NCBI RefSeq assembly: GCF_026151205.1
Contig: NC_087073.1
Coordinates: 744,001-808,000, forward strand
Source: Bolinopsis microptera
Lineage: Eukaryota > Ctenophora > Tentaculata > Lobata > Bolinopsidae
DNA length: 64,000 nucleotides
Reading direction: 5' to 3'
Position numbers and translations under genes: made by a program. The notes under the pieces are model-generated. The model did not search any database and had not been told where the DNA came from. It was given only the letters and a program-made list of their open reading frames with translations. Positions 14,971-25,204 of the stretch are shown piece by piece. Each line of letters begins with the position of its first letter. Positions within the stretch are counted from its first letter, which is position 1.

Positions 14971-15125
14971 GTGTTCTACCATATCCAGTAAGGTCACCTC
15001 CTCTGGTAGCGGTACCGTACCAGTACATCATGATCATGTTTACGTTGGTGGTCATAACTGTCTCGTCGAACATTCCTGGAGGAGTGGCTGTGAAATGGGA
15101 GCTACTAAAAGTTGAAATATACATG
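14971..15125 (+). CDS. Candidate internal exon with a membrane segment
   Basis: An open frame after GAGCAG (possible acceptor, about 14,970) runs to a consensus-like donor CAT|GTGAGT at about 15,125. It would encode roughly 51 residues with a hydrophobic stretch (YIMIMFTLVVITV) and a charged end (KWELLKVEIYM). The frame is open upstream into the minisatellite, so the acceptor is uncertain. No neighbouring exon was found and the family is not recognised. It could be a chance ORF. Confidence 0.25.
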
Positions 15126-15450
15126 TGAGTTGTTCAATCCTCCCTGATATTATAAATTAATATTGTTAATTTGCTAATAATTGAAGGACTGTAAATAAAA
15201 AATCTAAATTTATAGCGTTAATTATACTGCAATGGTTAAGATTGACATCCAGAAAATTGCGGAAAATAACTTTGCCGAAGGAGGAAATTTCACTGTAATT
15301 AATTAACACATGGCTAGCTCGCGCGCATCCTAACAACGTTTCCTATAACACTTAATTATTTACTTCTGTTTTAACATAACTCCGTCCTGATAGATCAGCT
15401 GCAGACAAGAATAGCTACAAGAAAGTTGTCGTACAGCTACTCAATAAAAG

Positions 15451-15917
15451 CAAGGGTGTTAAATACTCAAATTTTTCGTGAAATAATACGACGTTTCGGT
15501 TTCTAAAAAGAATACGTTCTAATACGCCGTAATACGTAATTTCTATTGATTGTTAAATACGTCCCACGAATACGCCATAATACGCCGTAATACGCTGATT
15601 TGGTCAAAATAACATTACAGCTGCGCGCCACCCGCATCATTAGAATCATGCATTAAGGAGTGCAGTTTTATACAATGAAAACTTAAATTTGTAATCAAAT
15701 TCATGGATAATCCGGATAAGGCTAACTTTTTTGCGAAATTATCAATTACATATTATACCATATTTAATGATTTTGATGTTCAGAATTTTAAAGACCGTCC
15801 GTGATCAATTTCAAGCTTCAAGCCACACACCTTTTCGTAATAACGTCAATTTTCGAGCATTAAATACGTATTCGTATCCAATACGTATTCCCTCCGAATA
15901 CGTATTTAACAACCTTG
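15451..15917. mobile_element. Non-autonomous hAT-type element (MITE), 467 bp
   Basis: Terminal inverted repeats CAAGGGTGTTAAATAC (15451-15466) and GTATTTAACAACCTTG (15902-15917) differ at one position. They are flanked by a perfect 8-bp target duplication AATAAAAG (15443-15450 and 15918-15925). An 8-bp duplication and a CA-G-TG-type terminus are diagnostic of hAT insertion. The interior repeats AATACGCCGTAATACG motifs and has no transposase frame, so mobilisation would need an enzyme from elsewhere. Confidence 0.92.
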
Positions 15918-15925
15918 AATAAAAG

Positions 15926-17609
15926 GACAGCAGAGCCGGACAAAGTTCACTAATCTGAACGTAAGCAGACCATAACTCGGAGAATGGAAGCCTTCAGAGT
16001 GATATATTTATCATAAGTACAATATTATATGTTTGATTCATTGATTATTTAATTGTTGCAGGCCCTATGTTTATTGCGGGTGGGTATTTCTTACTGCACA
16101 CTACCGTGTTCTTTTGGTTACCCCTCTTTCAATACTATAATTTGGTTTTTCGATATTCTGGGATAGGTGAAAATTAGGGCTATTCCGGTTTTTTTCCTTT
16201 TTATAACGGGGTTTATTTAGAAGCATTCAATCTGTAATAATTTATGATTGTTCGAAAAGTTTTAAGATAAAATATGGGAGTGGTCTATATTTGCGAAGGA
16301 GCAACTTTTTGGTCGTCACCGCAGGTCCATCGGGCCACCTCATATATCCAAACCCGATTACTTATCCTACGATCTTTTGCCTTCTGGCAAGAGTAGGGAA
16401 AAAAAAACGAAATTTATCTGCGTTAATTTACTGCAATGGTTTTAAGAGTGACACACTGTAACAGAAATATTTATAGGAAACTAAAGTTAACAACAAATCT
16501 CCTAATAGTTACATAATACATAACTAATCTTAACATAAATTAATAACTAACTAATCTCCAACATAACTTTAATTATAATGGTTGTTATCATTAACGACGT
16601 ACCCTCCGTTTGAGATGAATAAAAAAGCCTTCTGCACATTCATGGACATAAGATCTGAGCAGCTGACTACTGGGATGGTTGGTCCACACTCGAGACAACA
16701 GTAATCAAAGTGGTTTGAGAAGCGCAAGTAGTTCAGTTGAGATCGTAGTCTCACAATTCAGTTATCCACGCTCAGATCTGTTTCTGTGGTAGAGGTAATT
16801 GTTAGTTCGCAAATTTATGAATAAACCAGTGCTACTATCCTCATTTACTGACCATCATAACTCTATTTAAGGGCCTAACAGCGGGGCCCTATAGATAGAG
16901 ATAAGAGATAACATCTCCCCTTGAATGGGTTGAAATATACTCTTGAAGTCCTATTACCGTGGAATGTTCTTCAATTCAACATTCATCATTATAATTAACA
17001 AGATCTAACCTTGTTTGAACTTGAAGGGATAATACTGATTATTCCAATAAGAGAACATGATGGGCTCAGTTGGGGCAGAGTCCGCATTAATACCAGGGCA
17101 ACTCGTTGTATCCTCGTTTCTTAATCAGTTTCTCCAGAGTGAAGACGTACCCGAGTCGTGCTGCCACACTGGGAGGGGTCGCGCGAACGTATCTTTTACT
17201 TTACCACTGTGGGACGGGGTGTAATAAACCGACATTTGTTTGTGAGAGATCAAGTTCTAAGAGATTTTCTGAGAGTTTGTATTTTAATAATAAATGCCCT
17301 TAAAATAAAGATACGTTTAGAGGTTATGTTTAGATCGGAATAAATAACGAGAGTTAACCCTCCTCGATTTCTCAAACTGCGCAGTCTATTAAAGTAATTG
17401 TCTATACCAGGATCAAGAAGGCGAGGTTTTGTTTCTGTCCTCGGTTCTGCAGCTCTCATATGTCTTGAAGTTAACTCTTCTGATATCACCTCAATATCTC
17501 TGTCCTACCTGTACATATATATTATAGAAAGTTTAATAAATATATATATATATTGTTTGTAGAGCACTCCCCCCCCCCCCTGGTACCTATGTAATTCCCT
17601 CATTATAAA
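15926..17609. other. Intergenic stretch, no gene seen
   Basis: No exon could be supported. A pyrimidine-rich TTGTTGCAG acceptor-like site near 16,060 is followed by only short open frames. A C12 run lies at about 17,569 and TA-rich runs at about 17,510-17,560. Confidence 0.5.
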
Positions 17610-17762
17610 GGCCTGGTGGCCCAGTTGGTGCGCGTCGAGCCAGTAATCGCAAGGTTTGCTGATCGAACCCGCCAGCGCAAAACCAACCTTATTGAATTGA
17701 AGCCATACTGGATTTCCTAATAGGACGAAACACTGTGTCTATGGGATATATATATATATATT
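17610..17762 (+). mobile_element. tRNA-derived SINE
   Basis: The first 75 bp have RNA polymerase III promoter elements: A box TGGCCCAGTTGG (17617-17628) and a slightly degenerate B box GATCGAACCC (17661-17670), spaced as in a tRNA. A non-tRNA body follows containing GGACGAAACACTGTGTC, and a (TA)n tail at 17,746-17,762. A head-body-microsatellite layout is that of a SINE, not a working tRNA gene, since no full cloverleaf forms. It would depend on a LINE for mobility. Confidence 0.7.
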
Positions 17763-18044
17763 AGATATACTATATATACTCATTTCAACTTCACCCTGTA
17801 TACGAATTTAATTACGTGAATCTGTGTGAAAAAACAGAATGGAAGTTTCCAAATTCTCTATTATTCAGGCCATGAGAGGCTATAATTATCTTTGATGTTT
17901 GATAAGGCACAGTAAAGAGATATATAATTCCATTTTAACGTGTAAAGTGTAAACATTGCGTGAAGATTAATAGATAATCAATTATAAATTATTGAGGTAA
18001 GTATCGACCCATTCACTTTAGTTCCAGTTTGCTCTGATTCTCTC

Positions 18045-18570
18045 GTTACCTCAAGTATTCTGAACCTGTAACACCGCAGTCGCACAGTAAATCCTCTAAT
18101 CTTCACTGCACAACATTGGTTAGTTAGCTTGGAGTTAATTACAAGTGAATGATCAGGATACACAGTCTGCCGATTAGTACACGGCCGACTCTGACAGAAA
18201 TAATCAGTTCGGGAAGCTCGCTTGATATGAGCAGAACTGTCAACCAATGTTACCTTAAACAGACTTTAAAAGAAGAAGAATTAAGCTGCGACCATATCCG
18301 CAGCCTATTCTAAAATCAGCATTTCTTTTTCTTTTTATGACTCACTCTTCGTAGGCACGTGCACGCCCCAAACACTTTAGGATCGTCCACTATCAAGTAA
18401 GGTTTTTGAGCATAGCGGAACTGTAATCCTGTGTGTTTTGGTCGTCTCCTAAAGCTCAGCGGGAACATTAATCCTGGGCTAAATCTCGTGTAATTAAAAG
18501 GTGCTGGTTGAGTGAAGATTATTTCGCTTGATGCGAAGTATTGGTTTTTATCGAAGAGTTCACTTATCAT
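18045..18570 (-). CDS. Candidate two-exon cysteine-bearing protein, unrecognised
   Basis: Two adjacent minus-strand open stretches. Upstream, from ATG at 18,570, about 75 residues end in FGACTCLRR directly before GTGAGT (near 18,352), a good donor; without splicing the frame ends nine codons later after KKKKK. Downstream, 18,237-18,045 encodes DYFCQSRPC...NQCCAV...VRLRC and ends at GAG|GTAACG. The acceptor may be CATATCAAG or TTGACAG, and only the first keeps phase with the donor. The five cysteines in the second part suggest an extracellular disulfide-bonded domain. The family is not recognised and no conserved relatives are visible here, so chance ORFs remain possible. Confidence 0.3.
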
Positions 18571-18784
18571 CCGATTTCAAATTTCCCCATCAAAATTGAA
18601 TTGTTCAGCACGAATTAAATGGATTGCTTTAAAATTCTAATTAATGAATAATTGGAAGTGTTTACCTGGAATAACGTGATGGTTAGTAGGGAATGAGAAG
18701 TAGACTCACTCTATCTCCTTCTACACAATTAGTGTTTACCGGTTCGAGTCTGAATATCTATGAGAACAACTATAAAAATACATT

Positions 18785-18872
18785 TGTTTACCCAGGTTAC
18801 CAGGTTTACACAGGTACCCAGATTACCCTGATTACCCAGGTTACCCAGTTATAAGGTACCCAGGTTCTCCTA
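18785..18872 (+). repeat. GGTTACCCA-type minisatellite, short block
   Basis: Degenerate repeats of CCCAGGTTAC, related to the array at 14.81-14.96 kb. It stops 16 bp before the TTAA that flanks the next element. Confidence 0.75.
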
Positions 18873-20200
18873 TCTCCCTCATTATAATTAAGGCCCCTTC
18901 CAGCCATTGCACCTGCCTCCTAATTTGGCAGGTTTTTTACATAAGACTGAGAAACAATTTGAAGTCTTAAAATGATCCTGCAAAATTTAACCGAAAAACC
19001 TGCCTATTTATCGGTATTCGTGCAGAGATTATCTCACGTAATTAATTAATCGAGTTGTTGATTTTTATAGAAAAGCCTGCAAATTAACTACAAAAAAACC
19101 GCCTCACCTTTCACCTACTCTCCACAGTTTTGCTCAATATTGGGCAGGTTTTCCGTTAAATATTAAAGTCGAATGCTGCAGATTTAACGCAATCTTGCGT
19201 AAGTTGCGAGATAATTTGAATCACTTGTGGCGTATTACAACCTATTTGGGCAGGGTTTTGGATAATTGATGTAACAATGTGGAATACTGTTAATATCCGT
19301 ATAACCTTATTACTAGGTAAGGGTGTAGGACTGAGACTTGTTTGTGAAAAGCTACGAGTACAGAATGCTACATGCCTACATGGCTCTATAGTTTATTACT
19401 TTTTATACATCAGTCACTACACAAGTCATGGCGAAAACGACCGCCCGACACTCCGGCAACCCCTGCTATCGGAAGGAGGGGGGGGGGTGCGCTGCGCCTC
19501 TTAGGTACTTTCGCCACTGCATATTTATCCCTGTTACCAACACGGGTCTATGATAATTTGAGTATAAAAGTACAGGTGGCCAAAAGTCAGTGTGCAAACG
19601 TTGGCCTTAAATAGCTCAGTCACTGAGTGCCCAATTGAAATACTTCCTTCTGGTATGACTTAGTACCACCACTGTTCGAGGAATTTGTCAACTCGAAAAA
19701 TTTTCGCGTTCATTTTTTTCAAATGGAGGTCATTTTCACATTTGTTGATAGTTTGGATAATCGGATCAAGCTAAATGTTATGAATTGTGTTTGGCCATCG
19801 AATTACTTTGCCCTGAAAGATTGAGAGGTCTAGCTTCTCAGAGACCCGATATAAGCATGTATATAAAAACCGATTATTGAAAATAACGGTTTGCTTAACT
19901 CACAGTTCTTAGGTTGCCATTTTTCTTAGATTAGATTTCTAGTTCTTAAGTAGTGAGACAGCACTTTTTCAGTTGCAGTGTCCTCTACCTGTTCATTGTC
20001 CATTGTAAGATTTAGTGATTGAAGTGATTCTGAAAGAAATCTTCAATTACAATTAATATATAAGTTCTAAATATGCAGTTATTTTTTCAGATTATGAGAT
20101 ATTTGATCGGAAATTTGTCACAATAACGTTTAAAGTGACACTAATAAGTGGACCTTAATCGAAATTCGTATTCTCGTATTGGAATAGCTCGTACTATAAT

Positions 20201-20250
20201 TTATAGGTTGACCTCCCACATACTGCTCTAAGTGGGAGGTCAACCTATAA
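20201..20250. repeat. Perfect 19-bp hairpin
   Basis: Arms 20201-20219 and 20232-20250 are exact complements, separated by a 12-base loop. It lies inside the TTAA element. The stem is short for a microRNA precursor and is more likely a structural part of the element. Confidence 0.85.
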
Positions 20251-20748
20251 CTCAAATTATTGCTATTTACCAAATATGAATTGATCTTTGATGTGGCACT
20301 TTCAGCGGAAAATTTGTAATAGAAAGCGACAAACGCAGTTTTGGTGAAGGAATGTATATCTTATTCTCTTATATAGTTGTAACACTGTACAGCATGCAAG
20401 GTAATGAGGGCCAGTAATGCTGTAAATGGGACACTGCGACTCCTCTATAAACGGCCAAACATATTATCGCATTATTGAAGGTGTAGACTGTATATAGATG
20501 TAAGAACTTTCTAAATGGGAGGCGACTGGTTTTAAAATGACAGATGCTCTCTAACTTATTAAGAATTAGAGTGATAGTGATTTTACTTTATCTTGACAGA
20601 CAGTTAAGTATTTACCTTAAGAAACCACGTGGAGCAACGTGCAAGGGATATAATACTTGAAAATTGACCCCCCCCCCCGCCCCCCCCGTAAACCCAAAAA
20701 ATTTTGACCCAAACAAATATATTTATTATACTTACCCTAATCATAACA

Positions 20749-21775
20749 CCATTGGGCGACATCTGTCCGACAGCGACATCGTCCGACAGCCGAATTGGGG
20801 ATTTCGGATCAGTTTTCGCTGTCGGAACAGGAGCGTTTTTTTTGGCGAAACATCTGTCCAATGTTCGGATCCATATTGAATGTCGGTCACATTCGATTTC
20901 ACCAAACTCACGGGTAATTTCGTGACGTTGCTCCCTATTGTTCGAATGCTGATTTGATCCATTGAATCTGATCCATCGTACGTATTGACTTGTTAAGGAC
21001 AGGATTGTGCTAGCCGTACACTAACAAGCTGTCGATACATCACAGACACAGCCGACATGAGTACTTATAGAATAGCACGGGTTGTATGGAGATCATTATC
21101 GCAATCCACAATGGCAACCAATCTTCCGTAAACAGACCCAATCTGCAGCATCAGACCCGAGAGATCTGGAAACCGCGACCATTCCTGCAAAACTAAATCC
21201 TCTTCTACTCGACAACAGTCCAATGATGCACTGGGACTCTGGATGGGACGAACAGACTCGTCATCATTCTTTTTGGGGGACTCCTAAAACGGCAGATCAA
21301 TGGGACGCGGAGCTTTGCGTATCAACGCCCAACGGTCCCTTCAAATCCGCACCTAATCTCTTCCATCAGAGCTCTTCACAGTCCACGGACTCTCCCTGTC
21401 CAGGCTGCACCTCCCCCTCTTCTAAGTCTCATTCCCGGAAAATCCGACGACATGTCGAGGGATAGACACCTGGCTTCTGAGGCCTGGCTACCAATACCAC
21501 AATAACATTCTCATGGACTACGAGCTCGCCATGTCACGAACGCAGTTGCTTCATGCCTGCCTGCCGAGGTCGAAAATAAACTAGTAGTACACTAATGGCT
21601 CAGAGCATATCTCCAAGTTGGCAATGTTTACGTATTCAAATTAACAGTTTCAGAACACGTCCCTCTAATTGGAATGTGTTGTATTGAATTCAATCACAAT
21701 TTCGGAACAAATTGTCCGTTTTTCTGTACCCTGAGTCCGGAAAAGATGTCGCTGTCGGACAATGTCGCTGACAGG
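20749..21775. mobile_element. TIR element with GACATCTGTCCGACAG ends, copy 1
   Basis: Both ends carry repeated GACATCTGTCCGACAGC-type motifs in inverted orientation (from about 20,749 and to about 21,775). A second, inverted copy is at 36,790-37,575. The copies agree over the ends and over GCTAGCCGTACACTAACAAG (21,009) up to ATGGCAACCAAT (about 21,120), then have unrelated interiors. No transposase is seen. The interior 21,120-21,600 is noticeably GC-richer than its surroundings. Confidence 0.65.
21082..21465 (+). CDS. Open frame in the cargo of the TIR element, unrecognised
   Basis: A 127-residue frame, starting at an ATG or near it inside the element, rich in Pro, Ser and Trp, with the end SSKSHSRKIRRHVEG. 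It is absent from the second copy of the element, where a different insert occupies this place. Possible explanations are captured host gene sequence or a chance frame in GC-richer DNA. No splice sites, domains or membrane segments are visible. Confidence 0.2.
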   Translation: MYGDHYRNPQWQPIFRKQTQSAASDPRDLETATIPAKLNPLLLDNSPMMHWDSGWDEQTRHHSFWGTPKTADQWDAELCVSTPNGPFKSAPNLFHQSSSQSTDSPCPGCTSPSSKSHSRKIRRHVEG

Positions 21776-21785
21776 AATCGTGTTA

Positions 21786-21967
21786 CCCAGTAACCCTCAC
21801 CCTGACCCTAACCCTTACCCTGAACCCTAACCCTAACCCTAAACGCTAACCCTAACCCTGACCCTAACCCCTACCCGAACCCTGACCCCTGACCCTAACC
21901 CGACCCTAACACTGACGACTAACCCTGACCCTAACCCTGACCCTAAACCCTCACCCTAACCCTGAAT
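21786..21967 (-). repeat. Interstitial telomere-like repeat, (TTAGGG)n on the minus strand
   Basis: About 180 bp of CCCTAA with many CCCTGA variants on the plus strand. The array is degenerate and lies inside a transposable element, next to a G18-20 run at about 22,030, so it is not a working chromosome end. Confidence 0.9.
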
Positions 21968-22897
21968 TGACCCCAGTGTAAATAATGGGTCAATTGTCGG
22001 GGGTAATATTGCATCAGGGTCAATTTGTCGAGAGGGGGGGGGGGGGGGGGTCAATTGTTGCGGTACCCCGTACTATATAAGTATATTCGTACGATAAACC
22101 TCATCCATTGGAATTCTGTGCCATGGGTTTCACTATTATCAACTCCGGCCAATTTTTGACTGCGCTACTCAACTCGTTTATTGACTTTTAGTTTGTGCCA
22201 AATAACAAAATTCCAAATAACTTAAGAACTTAAAGAAAGATAAAAGAAACCTGCCACTTTATAAATTTAACGCTGCCATAAAAGATTATAGCATTATAAA
22301 TCTATTTGGGCATGGATTATAATTTTATAACAAATCCTGAAAAGTAAATGGAAAAACTGCCGAATTAACTTCATCACTGCCGGAATCTATCCGGCAAGGA
22401 TTGATAATTACTGACAGGTCGTCATGCGAAAAATCCTGCAATTTAATGAAATCCTGCCGATTAACTTTATCATCGCCGTAATCCATCCGGAAAGAGTAGA
22501 GAATTTATAGCAAATCCTGCACGTTAATAGAACACCTTCCAAATAAACAAATACCTGCGCTGTTGATGCAGATCACTAGTTTAATTAGGCAGGTTTTTTG
22601 ACATAAAAAATTAAGAGAACCCTGCGGATTTAGTGTAATATACTTGCTGATCTGGACACAGGGTAAATTAAGATTACGAGGCAGGAGTGAATTTCGCAGT
22701 CTTCTTGCAGCTATTAACTGAAGATGCTGGGGGCTGGTCATCGTCTTCAGTATGACGGTTAAATTCGCAGTGGCATGGCTGGAAGGGGCATTAATTAGTG
22801 TTTACACTGTTAGGAGTCGTGATATCTGAGGAGAACAACCATAAACACATCTTGTTATTTCTTTAAAATCCATTTTATTGGTATTTATTTTACCCAG

Positions 22898-23059
22898 TCA
22901 ATTGCCAAATCTCACGGAAAAGAGGATCGTGCAAGAACTTGAAAAGAGCGCCGAGCATAGGGATCATGCGTACAGGGCAGTAATTTACTTACGGCTTATT
23001 AATGCTGCTAGAATAAACGATCGAATAATACAATCACATCCAAATCACTTACTGGAGCT
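22898..23059 (+). CDS. Candidate symmetric internal exon, unrecognised
   Basis: A strong acceptor (TATTTATTTTACCCAG, ending 22897) is followed by 162 open nucleotides and a consensus donor GCT|GTGAGT (23060). Entry and exit phases are equal, so the exon adds 54 residues without changing frame. The peptide is helix-prone and charged (LTEKRIVQELEKSAEHRDHA then LRLINAARINDRII). It lies 100 bp beyond the TTAA element in what appears to be host sequence. Partner exons were not found. The family is not recognised. Confidence 0.4.
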
Positions 23060-23121
23060 GTGAGTACCGCGAGCTAGTCCCATCTGCAATCAAATCGGCT
23101 CCGCCCCTTGCCGCGGCCTGT

Positions 23122-23221
23122 TTAATTCTGCACCAGTTCCCCATTCGCGTCTTCCTCTCCTCCATTCATGTTCAGTCTTGACTCGTCCTCAGACATGGTT
23201 TTCCGTGGAGAGATGGTCAAA
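23122..23221 (-). CDS. Candidate C-terminal exon with acidic tail, unrecognised
   Basis: On the minus strand, an acceptor ATATCCCCCAG (ends 23222) is followed by 100 nt encoding about 32 residues and TAA at 23122-23124. The end is acidic and polar (KTMSEDESRLNMNGGEEDAN), like an unstructured C-terminal tail. It is opposite in strand to the exon at 22,898, so the two belong to different genes if real. The function is unknown. Confidence 0.3.
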
Positions 23222-23619
23222 CTGGGGGATATAATCTTAGCGATGAAAGTTTTATGTAGAATTTTTGTTTGTCGAAATGGTTTTCTAGGCCAATGAAATT
23301 TACTTGATGGAATGTCATTGTAAATGCGGAAGTTACGGGTTAACCGTTGAAATAAAACATTTGTTAAGGGCCCCATTCCAGTCACCAGCAAAATAATAGC
23401 GTCCAACTATAATCGCTACCGTAAAAATATATCATCATAACGGATTGACGATACTGAAATCTGAATGACCCCCTGATGCCGGCCTCCCATTCGCAAGATA
23501 CATTAACAGCGGTGAACCAGTGGCGTAACGTTGCCTGTTGTTAATTTGATCCAGCTAGCTCTTAGTTCTAAAATATCTAGCTCTTAATTTCTACCAGATG
23601 GCCGGAGGGAGCGCGGCGG

Positions 23620-24660
23620 ATTCTCGTGCGCGGCTTGAAAAAAAGAGCCTCGCGTGTTACGTAAAATTAACCACAATTCTAGGAAATCGAAACACAGAAC
23701 ATGATCTTTCTGGGTACGTGATAAGAGGGTGCCAAGCAATGCAACTACTTGTAAAACTGTAAACATGTGTCGAAATACAGTAGCTACACATACGCTGGCT
23801 CTTCTTGTTTTGCGGAAATTCGCTGAAACTCAATGATAAACTTGACATAAGGTAGATGAAGAGGTCGTCAAGGTAAAGTCAAGTTTCTTCGACCAGGTGG
23901 TTAAAGAATTATTGAATTCCGAAGTAGACAAGAACTTAGAACGGTCAAACCTTTATGTGTTAAAGCAGCACTGTAATCAAAATATGCACAGTACAGGGAT
24001 AGCAAACAGAAAGATGGTCGCCGTGTTAAGTTGTTGGATGTGATTCAGTGAATTTGATGTGAGATGTCCCAACTTCTTTACACCAATCCTGTTAACATTT
24101 GAAGTCAATAATTGACTTAATGTCATACATTTGAATGTTTGTAGGATCCCATCTTCAATTATAAGTGATATCATTCTGAAGCGAGGAGAGCTAACTAGAA
24201 CAACGCTTCTATAAATCTGGATTCAGTAGACAAGTGTATATACATACATTGTATATACAGTGTATATAGTATATACACTGTATATACATCATGTATATAC
24301 AGTGGACCCTAGTTTGTGATTTATCCTTCACCGATACACTGCGTCAAGACACTGGGTCTTGAGTGAAGCCAAAAATACTGTATCAAAACGGTGAAATATT
24401 TGAGTAAGCCCCTTTAAACCGCGGAGAAAAGTTGTGTTTTAACACACGTGTCACAGGTGACACAGTGACCCTTATGGTAAACAGTAGTCAATAACTACAC
24501 ACAGTTATGGTAAGTATCAGTTATAATAAACTTTTAAAACATTTACCTGTTCATCTATTATCTGAGGTTTGATGATTATACATAGGATGTAGTTTGATAG
24601 TAGGAGGGAATAGAGCAATACTAGTAACCCTGGTAACACATCTGAAATATAGAGGTAATT
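23620..24660 (-). repeat. Right arm of the 21.6-kb inverted-repeat block
   Basis: Reverse complement of 3,040-5,180 with the minisatellite nearly absent. The match starts at the complement of the sequence ending near 5,180 (GCGGATTCTCGTGCGCGG at 23,619) and ends in the border repeat at 24,660. Inside, 24,236-24,304 is a TA-rich palindromic array of GTATATACA. A partial hAT-type end CAGTGGCGTAACGTTG lies just outside, at 23,518. Confidence 0.85.
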
Positions 24661-24720
24661 AAAGTGTATAGATACTAGTAACCCTGGTAACACATCTGAA
24701 ATATAGAGGTAATTAGTCTT
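24605..24720 (-). repeat. Border repeat, two tandem copies at the junction of the two blocks
   Basis: Two copies of a roughly 57-bp unit containing ACTAGTAACCCTGGTAACAC and TGAAATATAGAGGTAATT. Single copies stand at 3,040-3,095 and 47,889-47,930, both in inverted orientation, and part of it at 28,818. It therefore marks all outer ends of the two inverted-repeat blocks. Confidence 0.85.
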
Positions 24721-25204
24721 TTCTGACTATGATCTTTTCTTAAAACAGCGACTAGGAACTAAATAGCTCTTATTCTCGGAATTAGGTGGAGATTAGTCCA
24801 AAAGTTCAAACTGTGATAGCTTAGTCACGATTATCAAGAAGGACTATAATGAAAAGCATTCCATATAAGGAGCGAACATTTTAACGTCACGCATAACGTC
24901 ACGCGTTATTTACTTAAATAAATATGTTTAAAGAAATTTCCTCAATTAATTAACCTTTTGATGCACTTCTTGACTCAATATCTAAGGCTTGTAAATCAGA
25001 TAAAGAGATAAAAATGTTTCATCTCACAACGAAATTATTAGGACCTCAAATAATTTTTTTTGAATTACGCGGATGTATGCTCATCGATCGAAACTGGAAA
25101 ACTAATTTTAAATCTGTAAACATCATGTGCAGTTTAAGCATGTTTAAGATGCTAATGACGACAAGCTGATTGCGTGTGGATATTTTTAACCAGTTTTCAA
25201 GATT

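Larger units (their letters stand above)
18892..22790. mobile_element. 3.9-kb non-autonomous DNA element with TTAA target duplications (piggyBac-like)
   Basis: The ends are inverted repeats GGCCCCTTCCAGCCATTGC (from 18892) and the complement of TGCCCCTTCCAGCCATGC (ending 22790). Both are directly flanked by TTAA (18888-18891 and 22791-22794). TTAA targeting with C-rich termini is typical of the piggyBac superfamily, though the usual CCC start is here GGCCCC. Subterminal regions (18,900-19,270 and 22,230-22,700) are dense in CCTGC/GCAGG motifs on both sides. No transposase frame was found. Nested inside are a perfect hairpin, a second TIR element and telomere-like repeat. Confidence 0.75.

Noticed and set aside
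17610-17684. Functional tRNA gene
   Set aside because: A and B boxes exist but the B box is degenerate, no full cloverleaf forms and a SINE body plus (TA)n tail follow.
18316-18570. Interleukin-17-like C-terminus (RRRP...F...GACTC)
   Set aside because: Only the end is reminiscent; the upstream cysteine pattern of the family is missing, so no family name was assigned.
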